Source: an uncultured Oscillospiraceae bacterium | GTDB taxonomy: Bacteria > Bacillota > Clostridia > Oscillospirales > Acutalibacteraceae | Direction: 5' to 3' | DNA length: 64,000 nt | NCBI GenBank assembly: GCA_902490735.1 | Contig: CABUFC010000004.1 | Coordinates: forward strand, 62,001-126,000 | Part shown: positions 40,546 through 48,517 of the stretch, one piece after another | Position numbering within the stretch: position 1 is the stretch's first letter | How the letters are laid out: every line of letters begins with the position of its first letter | The notes under the pieces: model-generated | Told to the model about the DNA's origin: nothing | The model's input: only the letters and a program-made list of their open reading frames with translations | Databases searched by the model: none | Made by a program: the position numbers and the translations under genes

Positions 40546-41156
40546 TGCAAATAATAAACACCGTTTACAAAAAAGGGCTGGTAGAAATTATGCTGTCCAA
40601 CGGCACTGTCAGCCCGCCTATACTTTATTCTTTGTTTGCTGCAAGCGGTTTTTCTAAAGGCGACGATATTTCGGAAAGCGAGCTGTTAAATCTTTACAGC
40701 GTTTCAGAAGAAAAGCGCGCATACAACCGCGCTATATACTTAGTTTCGAAAAGCGATATGTCTAAAGGAATGCTAATAGAAAAGCTTAAGAAAAATTTTT
40801 CCGATGACTTTGCGCTTGCCGCTGCAAACGCAGTAGAGCAAAAAGGGTATATTTGCGACGCGAACTATGCAAAACGACTAATTAAAAAAATGCTTTTAGA
40901 AGGGCGCTCGGAAAAAGAGATTTACGAAAAGCTAAAACAGAAAAAAATTTCAAAAGATATAATTGAAGAAGAATTTTCCGTGACAGATTTTTCGGATTAT
41001 GAAAACTGCGCCGAATTAATAAGAAAAAAATATGCCGCAAAGCTTTTGGAAGAAAACGGCAAGCAAAAGGTAATTTCTGCACTAATGCGGCGCGGATACG
41101 GATTTGACGATATAAAAAAAGCACTCAATAAGTATTGCGAGGAACAGGATGTATAA
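40545..41156 (+). CDS. recX: Regulatory protein RecX
   Basis: The 203-residue helical protein is translationally coupled to recA (TAATG overlap). Text such as SKSDMSKGMLIEKLKKNFSD, AVEQKGYICDANYAKRLI and LMRRGYGFDDIKKAL fits the three tandem three-helix repeats of RecX, which binds and restrains RecA filaments. It is in the usual place after recA. It overlaps rimO by eight bases. Confidence 0.92.
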   Translation: MQIINTVYKKGLVEIMLSNGTVSPPILYSLFAASGFSKGDDISESELLNLYSVSEEKRAYNRAIYLVSKSDMSKGMLIEKLKKNFSDDFALAAANAVEQKGYICDANYAKRLIKKMLLEGRSEKEIYEKLKQKKISKDIIEEEFSVTDFSDYENCAELIRKKYAAKLLEENGKQKVISALMRRGYGFDDIKKALNKYCEEQDV

Positions 41157-42477
41157 GGTTGGAATGATTTCGCTCGGCTGTCCCAAAAACCAGGTCGATG
41201 CGGAAATAATGCTTAAAAAGCTTTCAGACGAAGGGTTTAAAATAACCCCCCGCGAGGATGACGCAGACGTTATAATCGTAAACACCTGCGGATTTTTGGA
41301 AAGTGCCGCACGCGAGGCTATTGAGGCAATCCTTGAAGCCGCAAGCTACAAAAAATACGGCAAATTAAAAAGCCTTATTGTAACGGGCTGCTTAGCAGAA
41401 CGGTACAAAAACGACATAACCGAGGAAATTCCCGAAGTGGACGTTGTTGTAGGTCTTGGCGAAAACTCCAACATTGCAAATATCGTCCATAATGCTATAA
41501 AAGGCCAACACGAAAACCGTTTTAACGACAAGTGCCTGCTTCCTTTAGAGGGCGAGCGTATTCTTACAACCCCTAAATATTCGGCATATTTAAAAATAGC
41601 CGAAGGCTGTTCTAACGCGTGCAGTTATTGCGCAATACCTTCTATTCGCGGAAAATTCAGAAGCCGCACGCCAAAAAGCATTATAGAAGAAGCAAAGCTT
41701 TTAGCGGCAGACGGCGTAAAAGAGCTTACGGTTATAGCGCAGGATACCACGGCTTACGGTATGGATCTTTTAGAAAAGCCGACGCTAGCCTGCCTTTTAA
41801 AAGAGCTTTGCAAAATTGACGGTATAGAATTTATAAGAACTTTATATACATATCCCGATAAAATCACCGACGAGTTAATAGAAACAGTAAAAACAGAGCC
41901 TAAAATATGCAAGTATTTTGACATTCCCATTCAGCACATTAACGACCGCATTTTAAAAAGCATGCGCCGGCACACAACCAAACAACAAATTTTGGACGTT
42001 ATTGCAAAAATAAGAAGAGAAATTCCGGGCGTTACATTAAGAACCAGCCTTATTGCCGGATATCCAACGGAAACGGAAGATGAATTTTGCGAGCTTTGCG
42101 AGTTTGTAAAGGCTGTAAAGTTTGACAGGCTCGGTTGTTTTGCATATTCTAAAGAGGAAGGCACCTTTGCCGCAACGCTTGACGGCCAAATAGACGAGCA
42201 AACAAAAATTGACCGCGCCGAAAACATCATGACCGAGCAGGCGCGCATTATGGAAGAATTAAACCGCAAAAAAATCGGAACAAAAATTGCTGTTTTAGTT
42301 GAAGGGTACGACGGTTATATAAAAGCATATTACGGCAGAAGCGAATCCGACGCGCCCGAAATTGACGGCAAGGTATTTTTTACGTCTAAAAACAAGCTTA
42401 ACGCCGGCGATATTGCCGAAGTAATTATAAACGATACTCTTGAATATGATTTATTGGGAACAAACACTAAAAATTAA
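41149..42477 (+). CDS. rimO: Ribosomal protein S12 methylthiotransferase RimO
   Basis: The 442-residue product has the UPF0004 start (MISLGCPKNQVDAEIML) with three Cys for one [4Fe-4S] cluster. The radical-SAM domain carries AEGCSNACSYCAIPSIRGKF (C-x3-C-x2-C at about residue 157), and a TRAM domain forms the end. RimO adds a methylthio group to Asp of ribosomal protein S12; MiaB differs in this text. It sits between recX and pgsA in a tightly packed operon. Confidence 0.95.
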   Translation: MYKVGMISLGCPKNQVDAEIMLKKLSDEGFKITPREDDADVIIVNTCGFLESAAREAIEAILEAASYKKYGKLKSLIVTGCLAERYKNDITEEIPEVDVVVGLGENSNIANIVHNAIKGQHENRFNDKCLLPLEGERILTTPKYSAYLKIAEGCSNACSYCAIPSIRGKFRSRTPKSIIEEAKLLAADGVKELTVIAQDTTAYGMDLLEKPTLACLLKELCKIDGIEFIRTLYTYPDKITDELIETVKTEPKICKYFDIPIQHINDRILKSMRRHTTKQQILDVIAKIRREIPGVTLRTSLIAGYPTETEDEFCELCEFVKAVKFDRLGCFAYSKEEGTFAATLDGQIDEQTKIDRAENIMTEQARIMEELNRKKIGTKIAVLVEGYDGYIKAYYGRSESDAPEIDGKVFFTSKNKLNAGDIAEVIINDTLEYDLLGTNTKN

Positions 42478-42486
42478 GGTGAAAAT

Positions 42487-43092
42487 ATGAACATTCCAAA
42501 CAGGCTTACTTTATCAAGGATTATACTTACCCCGGTTTTTTTACTGGTGCTTATACTGCCGTTTCCACACCATATGCTTTTGGCGGCGCTTATATTTATC
42601 GGCGCTTCTATTACAGACGCGATTGACGGCAACTATGCGCGAAAGCACGACCTTATAACCGATTTCGGAAAATTTTTAGATCCAATAGCAGACAAAATGC
42701 TAACCACCGCCGCATTTTTGGGATTTATATTTTTAGGTATCGGCAAGGGTATTGTAATAATTACCTTTTTAGTGCTGTTTCGCGAGTTTGTTATTTCAAG
42801 CATTAGGCTTGCCGCTGCGGCTTCCGGAACTGTTATTGCCGCAAACCGCTACGGTAAATTTAAAACGGTTATGCAGATGGTTGCAATTATTACCGCCATG
42901 TTTTTTGAGTACTTCAAGTTTTTAAGCGCGCGGTATTTCGGAAACTTCCTTGCAACTTTTGCAGGCGGAGCGATTGAAACCGGCATGAATGTTTTAGTGG
43001 ATTTAATGCTTTGGGCAGCCGCCGTATTAACCGTTATTTCGGGCATTATATACGTTGTTCAAAATAAAAAATGTATTGACACAAACAAATAA
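42487..43092 (+). CDS. pgsA: CDP-diacylglycerol-glycerol-3-phosphate 3-phosphatidyltransferase PgsA
   Basis: The 201-residue membrane protein starts MNIPNRLTLSRIILTPVFLL. It carries the CDP-alcohol phosphotransferase signature D-x2-D-G-x2-A-R-x8-G-x3-D-x3-D (from DAIDGNYARK to FLDPIADK, about residues 40-66). About five membrane segments are present. It makes phosphatidylglycerol phosphate, the precursor of phosphatidylglycerol and cardiolipin. It begins ten bases after rimO. Its last codons contain the -35 box of the T-box leader. Confidence 0.95.
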   Translation: MNIPNRLTLSRIILTPVFLLVLILPFPHHMLLAALIFIGASITDAIDGNYARKHDLITDFGKFLDPIADKMLTTAAFLGFIFLGIGKGIVIITFLVLFREFVISSIRLAAAASGTVIAANRYGKFKTVMQMVAIITAMFFEYFKFLSARYFGNFLATFAGGAIETGMNVLVDLMLWAAAVLTVISGIIYVVQNKKCIDTNK

Positions 43093-43107
43093 AAGATATA
43101 ATATAAT
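43076..43107 (+). promoter_or_regulatory. Probable promoter of the cysE-cysS T-box leader
   Basis: TTGACA (43076-43081) lies inside the last pgsA codons. Overlapping TATAAT boxes follow at 43097-43102 (spacer 15) and 43102-43107 (spacer 20), so the exact -10 is uncertain. Confidence 0.6.
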
Positions 43108-43114
43108 ATAATAA

Positions 43115-43366
43115 AGCAATAGGTTTAAATGCGATGATGAGGACAAGTAGCCGGTCCACCGCTTTTTAAGAGAGGAAGTTTTAAGCTGAAATACTTCTAA
43201 AAGCGAAACCGTTGAATGCACCTTTTAGCAGACAAGGGGAAACAACAGTATCTTTGTACGGGAAGCCGCCGTTACCGGTATTTGATTGATAAACAGGAGT
43301 GGAACAGCGGGTGCGCCCGCCTCCCTAAAAAAAGGCTTTCCTTTTTTTAGGGGTTTTATTTTTTAT
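43115..43366 (+). promoter_or_regulatory. T-box leader responding to tRNA-Cys
   Basis: The leader shows GATGATGAGGACAAGTAG at the base of stem I and the specifier loop GAA-TGC-ACC, with the Cys codon TGC at 43217-43219. The T-box is AGGAG-TGGA-ACAGCGGG near 43296-43310, with TGGA (43300-43303) complementary to the UCCA end expected of tRNA-Cys (discriminator U). GCGGG/CCCGC and GGAG/CTCC form the antiterminator. The competing terminator is CCCTAAAAAAAGG/CCTTTTTTTAGGG (43323-43352) followed by T-rich sequence. Uncharged tRNA-Cys would switch on cysE and cysS. Confidence 0.93.
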
Positions 43367-43378
43367 AAAGGAGTGCCT

Positions 43379-44002
43379 ATGTTTTTTAAAACTGCAAGAG
43401 AAGATATTGCCGCTGTAAAAGAACGCGATCCCGCGGCAAGAAACAGCCTGGAAATATTCTTTTTATATCCGGGCGTAAAGGCTATTAGAATGCACAGGAG
43501 GGCAAACTTTTGGTATCGCCACGGGTGGCTGTTTTTAGCGCGGCTTATTTCGCAAAGGGCTGTTAGAAAAACAGGAATTGAAATACACCCGGGCGCTAAA
43601 ATCGGAAAAAGGCTTGTAATTGACCACGGCACGGGCGTAGTTATTGGAGAGACGACCGAAATCGGAGACGACTGCCTTATTTATCAGGGCGTAACGCTTG
43701 GCGGTACCGGTAAGGATGTTGGAAAGCGCCACCCTACTATTGGAAACAACGTAATGATTTCGGCAGGTGCTAAGGTTTTAGGCCCGTTTACCGTTGGAGA
43801 TAATTCTCGAATAGCCGCAGGCGCCGTTGTACTTGATACTGTGCCGCCAAACAGCACAGCCGCAGGAGTGCCTGCAAGAATTGTAAAATTAAACGGCGAA
43901 AGAGTCCCGCTTGATCAGGTGCATATACCAGACCCCGTAAGCCAAGAGCTTTGCCGTTTGCAGCATGAAATAGACGAGCTTAAAAAGAGGATTGAAAAAT
44001 GA
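43379..44002 (+). CDS. cysE: Serine O-acetyltransferase CysE
   Basis: The 207-residue product has a short helical N-terminal domain (DPAARNSLEIFFLYPGVKAI) and a left-handed beta-helix with hexapeptide repeats. These include IEIHPGAKIGKRLVIDHGTG with the catalytic His, VVIGETTEIGDDCLIYQGVT, and GKRHPTIGNNVMI. It acetylates serine with acetyl-CoA, the first step of cysteine synthesis. AAAGGAG precedes ATG 43379; an in-frame start at 43286 would lie inside the T-box. Controlled by the T-box and overlapping cysS by four bases. Confidence 0.96.
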   Translation: MFFKTAREDIAAVKERDPAARNSLEIFFLYPGVKAIRMHRRANFWYRHGWLFLARLISQRAVRKTGIEIHPGAKIGKRLVIDHGTGVVIGETTEIGDDCLIYQGVTLGGTGKDVGKRHPTIGNNVMISAGAKVLGPFTVGDNSRIAAGAVVLDTVPPNSTAAGVPARIVKLNGERVPLDQVHIPDPVSQELCRLQHEIDELKKRIEK

Positions 44003-45372
44003 AAATATACGATACGTTAACACGCCAAAAAATCGAACTTGAAAACGGCAAAGAAATTAAAATTTACGCCTGCGGACCGACAGTTTATAATTTTATTCAT
44101 ATTGGAAACGCAAGGCCTTTATGTGTTTTTGACGTTTTGCGCAGGTTTTTAAAATACCGCGGATACAAGGTGAAATACGTTCAAAACTTTACCGACGTAG
44201 ACGACAAGCTTATTGTAAAAGCAAACGAAGAAAAAATTACCGTAAAAGAAGTGGCCGAGCGCTACATTAAAGAATTTTTTACTGACGCAGAAGGTCTTAA
44301 CATTATTCCGGCAGACGTTCACCCGAAGGCCACCGAAAACATAGACGCTATTTTAGACATAATTAAAACCCTGATTGACAAAGGCTTTGCCTACGAAAGC
44401 GACGGCGACGTATATTTTAGAGCTGAAAAATTTAAAGATTACGGCAAGCTTTCACATCAGCCGATGGAAGACCTTTTATCGGGTGCACGAATTGAAATTA
44501 ACACAAACAAAGAGTCGCCGGCCGATTTTGCTTTATGGAAAAAAGCAAAGCCGGGCGAGCCATTCTGGCCATCACCCTACGGAAACGGCAGACCCGGTTG
44601 GCACATTGAATGCTCGGCTATGGCGGGAAGATACTTAGGTAAAACCATAGACATTCATTGCGGCGGCGAGGATCTTATTTTCCCGCACCACGAAAACGAA
44701 ATTGCGCAAAGTGAATGCGCCAACGGCTGTACCTTTGCAAAAGCGTGGATGCACAACGGGTATATTAACGTTGACAACCGAAAAATGTCAAAATCCCTAG
44801 GCAACTTTTTTACCGTGCGCGAGGTGGCGGAAAAATTCGGGTACGAGCCGATACGCTATATAATGGTGGCGTCGCACTACAGAAGTCCCATTAATTATTC
44901 GGTTGACGTTATAAAAAGCGCCGTTTCAAGTATCGAGCGCCTTTATACCTGCAAAAAGAATTTAAAATTTGCAATTGATACCGCAAAAGAAGGCGGCAGT
45001 GTACCCGAATACATTGAAAAAGCCAAAGCCGATTTTATTGCCGCATTAGACGACGATCTTAACACGGCAGACGGGCTTGGCGCAATATTTACACTTGTTA
45101 AAAACGCAAACAACGCGGTTGCAAGCGGCGCTTTAAAAGAAGAGCTTTCAGCCTGCCTTAACACCCTTTGCGAGCTATGCGGCATACTTGGTTTGTTATA
45201 CAACGACAGCGACGCCGGTTTAGAAGCGGAAATTGAAGCTTTGATTGCCGAGCGCACAAAAGCGAGAAAAGAAAAAAATTACGCGCGCGCCGACGAAATA
45301 AGAGATACCCTTAAAAACATGGGTATCGAGCTTGAGGACACTAAGGACGGCGTACGCTGGAAAAGAATATGA
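43999..45372 (+). CDS. cysS: Cysteinyl-tRNA synthetase CysS
   Basis: The 457-residue class I synthetase has CGPTVYNFIHIGNARP (HIGH-type motif and zinc Cys), FTDVDDKLI, and GRPGWHIECSAMAGRYLG with zinc ligands. HCGGEDLIFPHHENEIAQSE and KMSKSLGNFFTVRE (KMSKS loop) follow, with the C-terminal anticodon-binding helices. It charges tRNA-Cys. Being behind a tRNA-Cys T-box with cysE, it is derepressed when tRNA-Cys is uncharged. It overlaps cysE and the next gene by four bases each. Confidence 0.98.
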   Translation: MKIYDTLTRQKIELENGKEIKIYACGPTVYNFIHIGNARPLCVFDVLRRFLKYRGYKVKYVQNFTDVDDKLIVKANEEKITVKEVAERYIKEFFTDAEGLNIIPADVHPKATENIDAILDIIKTLIDKGFAYESDGDVYFRAEKFKDYGKLSHQPMEDLLSGARIEINTNKESPADFALWKKAKPGEPFWPSPYGNGRPGWHIECSAMAGRYLGKTIDIHCGGEDLIFPHHENEIAQSECANGCTFAKAWMHNGYINVDNRKMSKSLGNFFTVREVAEKFGYEPIRYIMVASHYRSPINYSVDVIKSAVSSIERLYTCKKNLKFAIDTAKEGGSVPEYIEKAKADFIAALDDDLNTADGLGAIFTLVKNANNAVASGALKEELSACLNTLCELCGILGLLYNDSDAGLEAEIEALIAERTKARKEKNYARADEIRDTLKNMGIELEDTKDGVRWKRI

Positions 45373-46070
45373 TGAAAAAAATTGATATAGGCAAAAACTT
45401 TGTTTATGTTAATGAAAATCATACCTTCGGCACCGACGCGGTGCTGTTGGCAGATTTCGCAAGCCCGAAAGCCACGGACAATATTTTAGATATCGGTACG
45501 GGCTGCGGCATTATTCCGGCGCTTATTTTAAGGGACAAGCCCTTTTTAAAGGTTAGCGCCGCAGAAATACAAAAAGAAGCCTTTTTGCTTGCGAAAAAAA
45601 GCTTTGATGCGCAAAAACTGCCTGTAAAGCTTTACAATATGGACATAAACAAGTTTGAAGGCGTACTGCAAAAAAGCTCGTTTTCGCTTATAATCTGCAA
45701 TCCGCCTTATAAGAAAGCCGCCGGCGGCCTTGTTTCAAATAACACGGCAAGAGCCACCGCAAGGCATGAGCTAACGCTTGATTTAAACAGCCTTGCAAGG
45801 GTTTCAAGCCTTTTATTAAAGCCTTCAGGAAGGCTTTGTATATGTATTAGACCCGAGCGCCTTTGTGACGTTATAAAATGTTTTTCGAACTGCAATTTGG
45901 CGGTTAAAAAAATTAAGGCGGTAGCGAAAAACTATTTAAGCGAGCCAAAGCTTTTGCTTATAGAGGCAAAAAAAGGCGCAAAAAGCGAAGTAAAAATACT
46001 TAAGCCGCTTTATTTATATACTTTAGGCGGCGAACCAACCGAAGAATACAAAAATATTTGTCGTTATTAG
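45369..46070 (+). CDS. TrmN6-type tRNA (adenine-N6)-methyltransferase family protein
   Basis: The 233-residue product has HTFGTDAVLLADFA at the start, the SAM-binding ILDIGTGCGIIPALILRD (about residues 38-55), and the N6-adenine methyltransferase motif IICNPPYKK (about 108-116). This pattern is that of TrmN6/YfiC-type methyltransferases, which modify A37 of tRNA-Val in E. coli; the target here is not proven. It is translationally coupled to cysS (ATGATG over the cysS stop). The following regulator starts 15 bases after its stop. Confidence 0.88.
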   Translation: MMKKIDIGKNFVYVNENHTFGTDAVLLADFASPKATDNILDIGTGCGIIPALILRDKPFLKVSAAEIQKEAFLLAKKSFDAQKLPVKLYNMDINKFEGVLQKSSFSLIICNPPYKKAAGGLVSNNTARATARHELTLDLNSLARVSSLLLKPSGRLCICIRPERLCDVIKCFSNCNLAVKKIKAVAKNYLSEPKLLLIEAKKGAKSEVKILKPLYLYTLGGEPTEEYKNICRY

Positions 46071-46084
46071 AAAGGAAGAATGCT

Positions 46085-47062
46085 TTGCGAAAATCCGCAA
46101 CCATAAAAGACGTAGCAAAAAAAGCAGGCGTATCAATATCTGTAGTGTCATACGTGCTTAACAACACTCCCGGCAAAACAATTACAAAAGCTACCAAACT
46201 TAAGGTGTTTAACGCTGCAAAAGAGCTGCATTATGTGCCGTCTTCTGCCGCTAAAATGTTGCGCGTCGGAAGCACACAAACCATAGCGCTGGTGTCTTAC
46301 TGGGACGTATCTGACGCCTCTTCTTCTATGTTTTTATCGGGACTTTTATATGAGCTTAATTCAAACGGGTACAGCCTTCTTTTATCCGATACGGAAAGCA
46401 CTTCAAAAAAAACCATGTCACATCTTTTAAAAAGGTTTTTGCCGTGCGGAGTTGTCGTATTACCGCCTCACAGAGATATTCCGGAATACAACGAAGAGGA
46501 CATAAAAAAAGCATTAAAACCGCTAAATATTCCCTCGGTGTTTTTAAAAAGCGACAATTTATCAAACGAAGGTATATACTGTGATTACTTTAAAACCGGC
46601 TACATCGCTGCAGAGTACCTTATAAAAAAGGAAATAACAAAGCTTTGCTATGTAAAGTCCAGCTACAATACAAAAAGCGAAGAAGCGCGTCTTGAAGGGT
46701 TTTTGTCCTGCCTTAAATACTATAATTTAAAACCGATTGAAATTTTAGACGAAACAACGGTTTCAAATATTTTTAAAAACAAAGAAATTTGCGGCGCTGT
46801 TACAAGCAAAAGCGACATGGCTTACAAAATTATCGAGTATGCCGAGCAAAACGGGATTTCTTTGCCAAAAGAACTTAGCATTATATCTGCTAACGACAAG
46901 CCGTTTAACCAATACCTTCGTCCTGCGCTTACCGCTGTAAAGCTTCCTCTTCGCGAGCTTGGCCGCGCCGCCGGAGTTAAAATTTTAAACACCGTATGCG
47001 GTACCAACAATCCTTTGCCGCAAATCGACTATAAAATCATTGAGAGAAAGAGCGTAAAATAA
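46085..47062 (+). CDS. LacI family transcriptional regulator
   Basis: The 325-residue product begins TIKDVAKKAGVSISVVSYVL with NNTPGKTITKATKLKVFNAA, the LacI helix-turn-helix and hinge (residues 5-60). A periplasmic-binding-like sensor domain follows (about 65-325). The start is TTG 46085, placed six bases after AAAGGAAG; upstream in-frame codons overlap the preceding gene. The effector is probably a sugar. It is followed two bases later by a MATE transporter, an unusual partner. No metabolic target is adjacent. Confidence 0.9.
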   Translation: MRKSATIKDVAKKAGVSISVVSYVLNNTPGKTITKATKLKVFNAAKELHYVPSSAAKMLRVGSTQTIALVSYWDVSDASSSMFLSGLLYELNSNGYSLLLSDTESTSKKTMSHLLKRFLPCGVVVLPPHRDIPEYNEEDIKKALKPLNIPSVFLKSDNLSNEGIYCDYFKTGYIAAEYLIKKEITKLCYVKSSYNTKSEEARLEGFLSCLKYYNLKPIEILDETTVSNIFKNKEICGAVTSKSDMAYKIIEYAEQNGISLPKELSIISANDKPFNQYLRPALTAVKLPLRELGRAAGVKILNTVCGTNNPLPQIDYKIIERKSVK

Positions 47063-47063
47063 A

Positions 47064-48458
47064 TTGAAAAACGAAGGCATTTTAAAATCTTTTATCGGAT
47101 CCGGGGCCTTTTACAAAAGGGTTGTAGCCCTAACACTTCCGATAATGCTTCAAAATTTAATAACCAACTTTGTAAATATGCTTGATAACGTAATGGTGGG
47201 AAGCATCGGCACAAACGAAATGACCGGCGTTGCCATTACAAATCAACTTTTATTTGTTTTTAATTTATGTATTTTCGGCGCGGTATCCGGCGCCGGTATT
47301 TTCGGCGCGCAGTATTTTGGCAAAGGCGACGATGAAGGCATTCGGTACACTCTTAGGTACAAAATTGTAATTTCTTTATTGTTTGCCGCGGTTTTTATTG
47401 CATTGTTTGCAACCTTGCCAAATGCGCTTATCGGCATTTATTTAAAAGGTGAGAGCACTCCCGGAGCGGCCGAGCAAACACTTTTATTTGCAAAAGAGTA
47501 TCTTAACATTATGCTTTTAGGCCTTGTGCCGTTTGCGTTTGTGCAATGCTACTCGAGCACTTTAAGAGAGTGCGACGATTCGGTTTTGCCGATGAATGCC
47601 GGAATATCTGCAGTGCTTATTAATTTATTGTTTAACTATCTATTAATTTACGGAAATTTCGGGTTCCCCAAGCTCGGGGTAAAAGGCGCCGCGATAGCTA
47701 CGGTTATATCCCGTTTTGCCGAACTTTTAATTATTATAGTCTTTACAAAATTAAAATCCGAAAAATACAGCTTTTTAAAGGGCGCTTTAAAAAGCCTTAA
47801 AATACCCTTTAAGCTTTGCTTAAATATAACCAAAAAAGCGATTCCCCTTATGCTTAACGAAACCCTTTGGGCAATAGGTATTGCTCTTATTAACCAAAGC
47901 TACTCTTTAAGAGGATTAAACGTGGTTGCAGCGCAAAATATTTCAAGCACGTTTTGGAATGTATTCTCGGTGGCATTTATGTCAATAGGCGTGGCTATAG
48001 GCATTATTTTAGGCCAGGTGTTAGGTTCCGGAAAGACGAACGAGGCGCTCGATTACTGCAAAAAACTTATGGCCTTTTCGTTTGCGGTAAGCATTGTTGT
48101 GGCTGTTATTTACGCGTTTTGCGCAAACTTTATTCCTCTTTTATATAACACCACAAGCGATATAAGGGGTCTTTCTACGGCGCTTATGCAAATAACCGCC
48201 CTTGCAATGCCGATAGATGCCATTGCGCATGCAGGCTATTTTTCACTTAGAAGCGGCGGCAAAACCATAATTACGATGTTGTTTGATTCCTGCTTTGTAC
48301 TGTTTATAAGTTTACCTCTTTCGGTAGTTTTGTGCCGATTTACAAATCTTGATTTTTTGACCGTGTTTTTAATAATGCAGCTGCATAACGGGCTAAAGGC
48401 AATTATTAGTATAATACTTATTAAAACCGGAATATGGATAAAAAACATTGTAGAATAA
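47064..48458 (+). CDS. MATE family efflux transporter
   Basis: The 464-residue membrane protein has about twelve hydrophobic segments in two homologous halves. The start is typical of MatE proteins (VVALTLPIMLQNLITNFVNM followed by LDNVMVGSIG). MATE pumps expel cationic drugs or metabolites using Na+ or H+ gradients. The start is TTG 47064 directly after the LacI stop; no good ribosome site is visible, so translation is probably coupled. The strong terminator at 48474 closes the long plus-strand block. Confidence 0.92.
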   Translation: MKNEGILKSFIGSGAFYKRVVALTLPIMLQNLITNFVNMLDNVMVGSIGTNEMTGVAITNQLLFVFNLCIFGAVSGAGIFGAQYFGKGDDEGIRYTLRYKIVISLLFAAVFIALFATLPNALIGIYLKGESTPGAAEQTLLFAKEYLNIMLLGLVPFAFVQCYSSTLRECDDSVLPMNAGISAVLINLLFNYLLIYGNFGFPKLGVKGAAIATVISRFAELLIIIVFTKLKSEKYSFLKGALKSLKIPFKLCLNITKKAIPLMLNETLWAIGIALINQSYSLRGLNVVAAQNISSTFWNVFSVAFMSIGVAIGIILGQVLGSGKTNEALDYCKKLMAFSFAVSIVVAVIYAFCANFIPLLYNTTSDIRGLSTALMQITALAMPIDAIAHAGYFSLRSGGKTIITMLFDSCFVLFISLPLSVVLCRFTNLDFLTVFLIMQLHNGLKAIISIILIKTGIWIKNIVE

Positions 48459-48473
48459 TCCGGCAAGCCATAT

Positions 48474-48514
48474 TAAAAAAGCACCTATGGGGTTTTCCCA
48501 CAGGTGCTTTTCTT
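48474..48514. terminator. Bidirectional terminator, MATE / dockerin protein
   Basis: AAAAAAGCACCT and TGGG pair with CCCA and AGGTGCTTTTCTTT around a short loop. It lies between convergent genes. Confidence 0.9.
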
Positions 48515-48517
48515 TAT

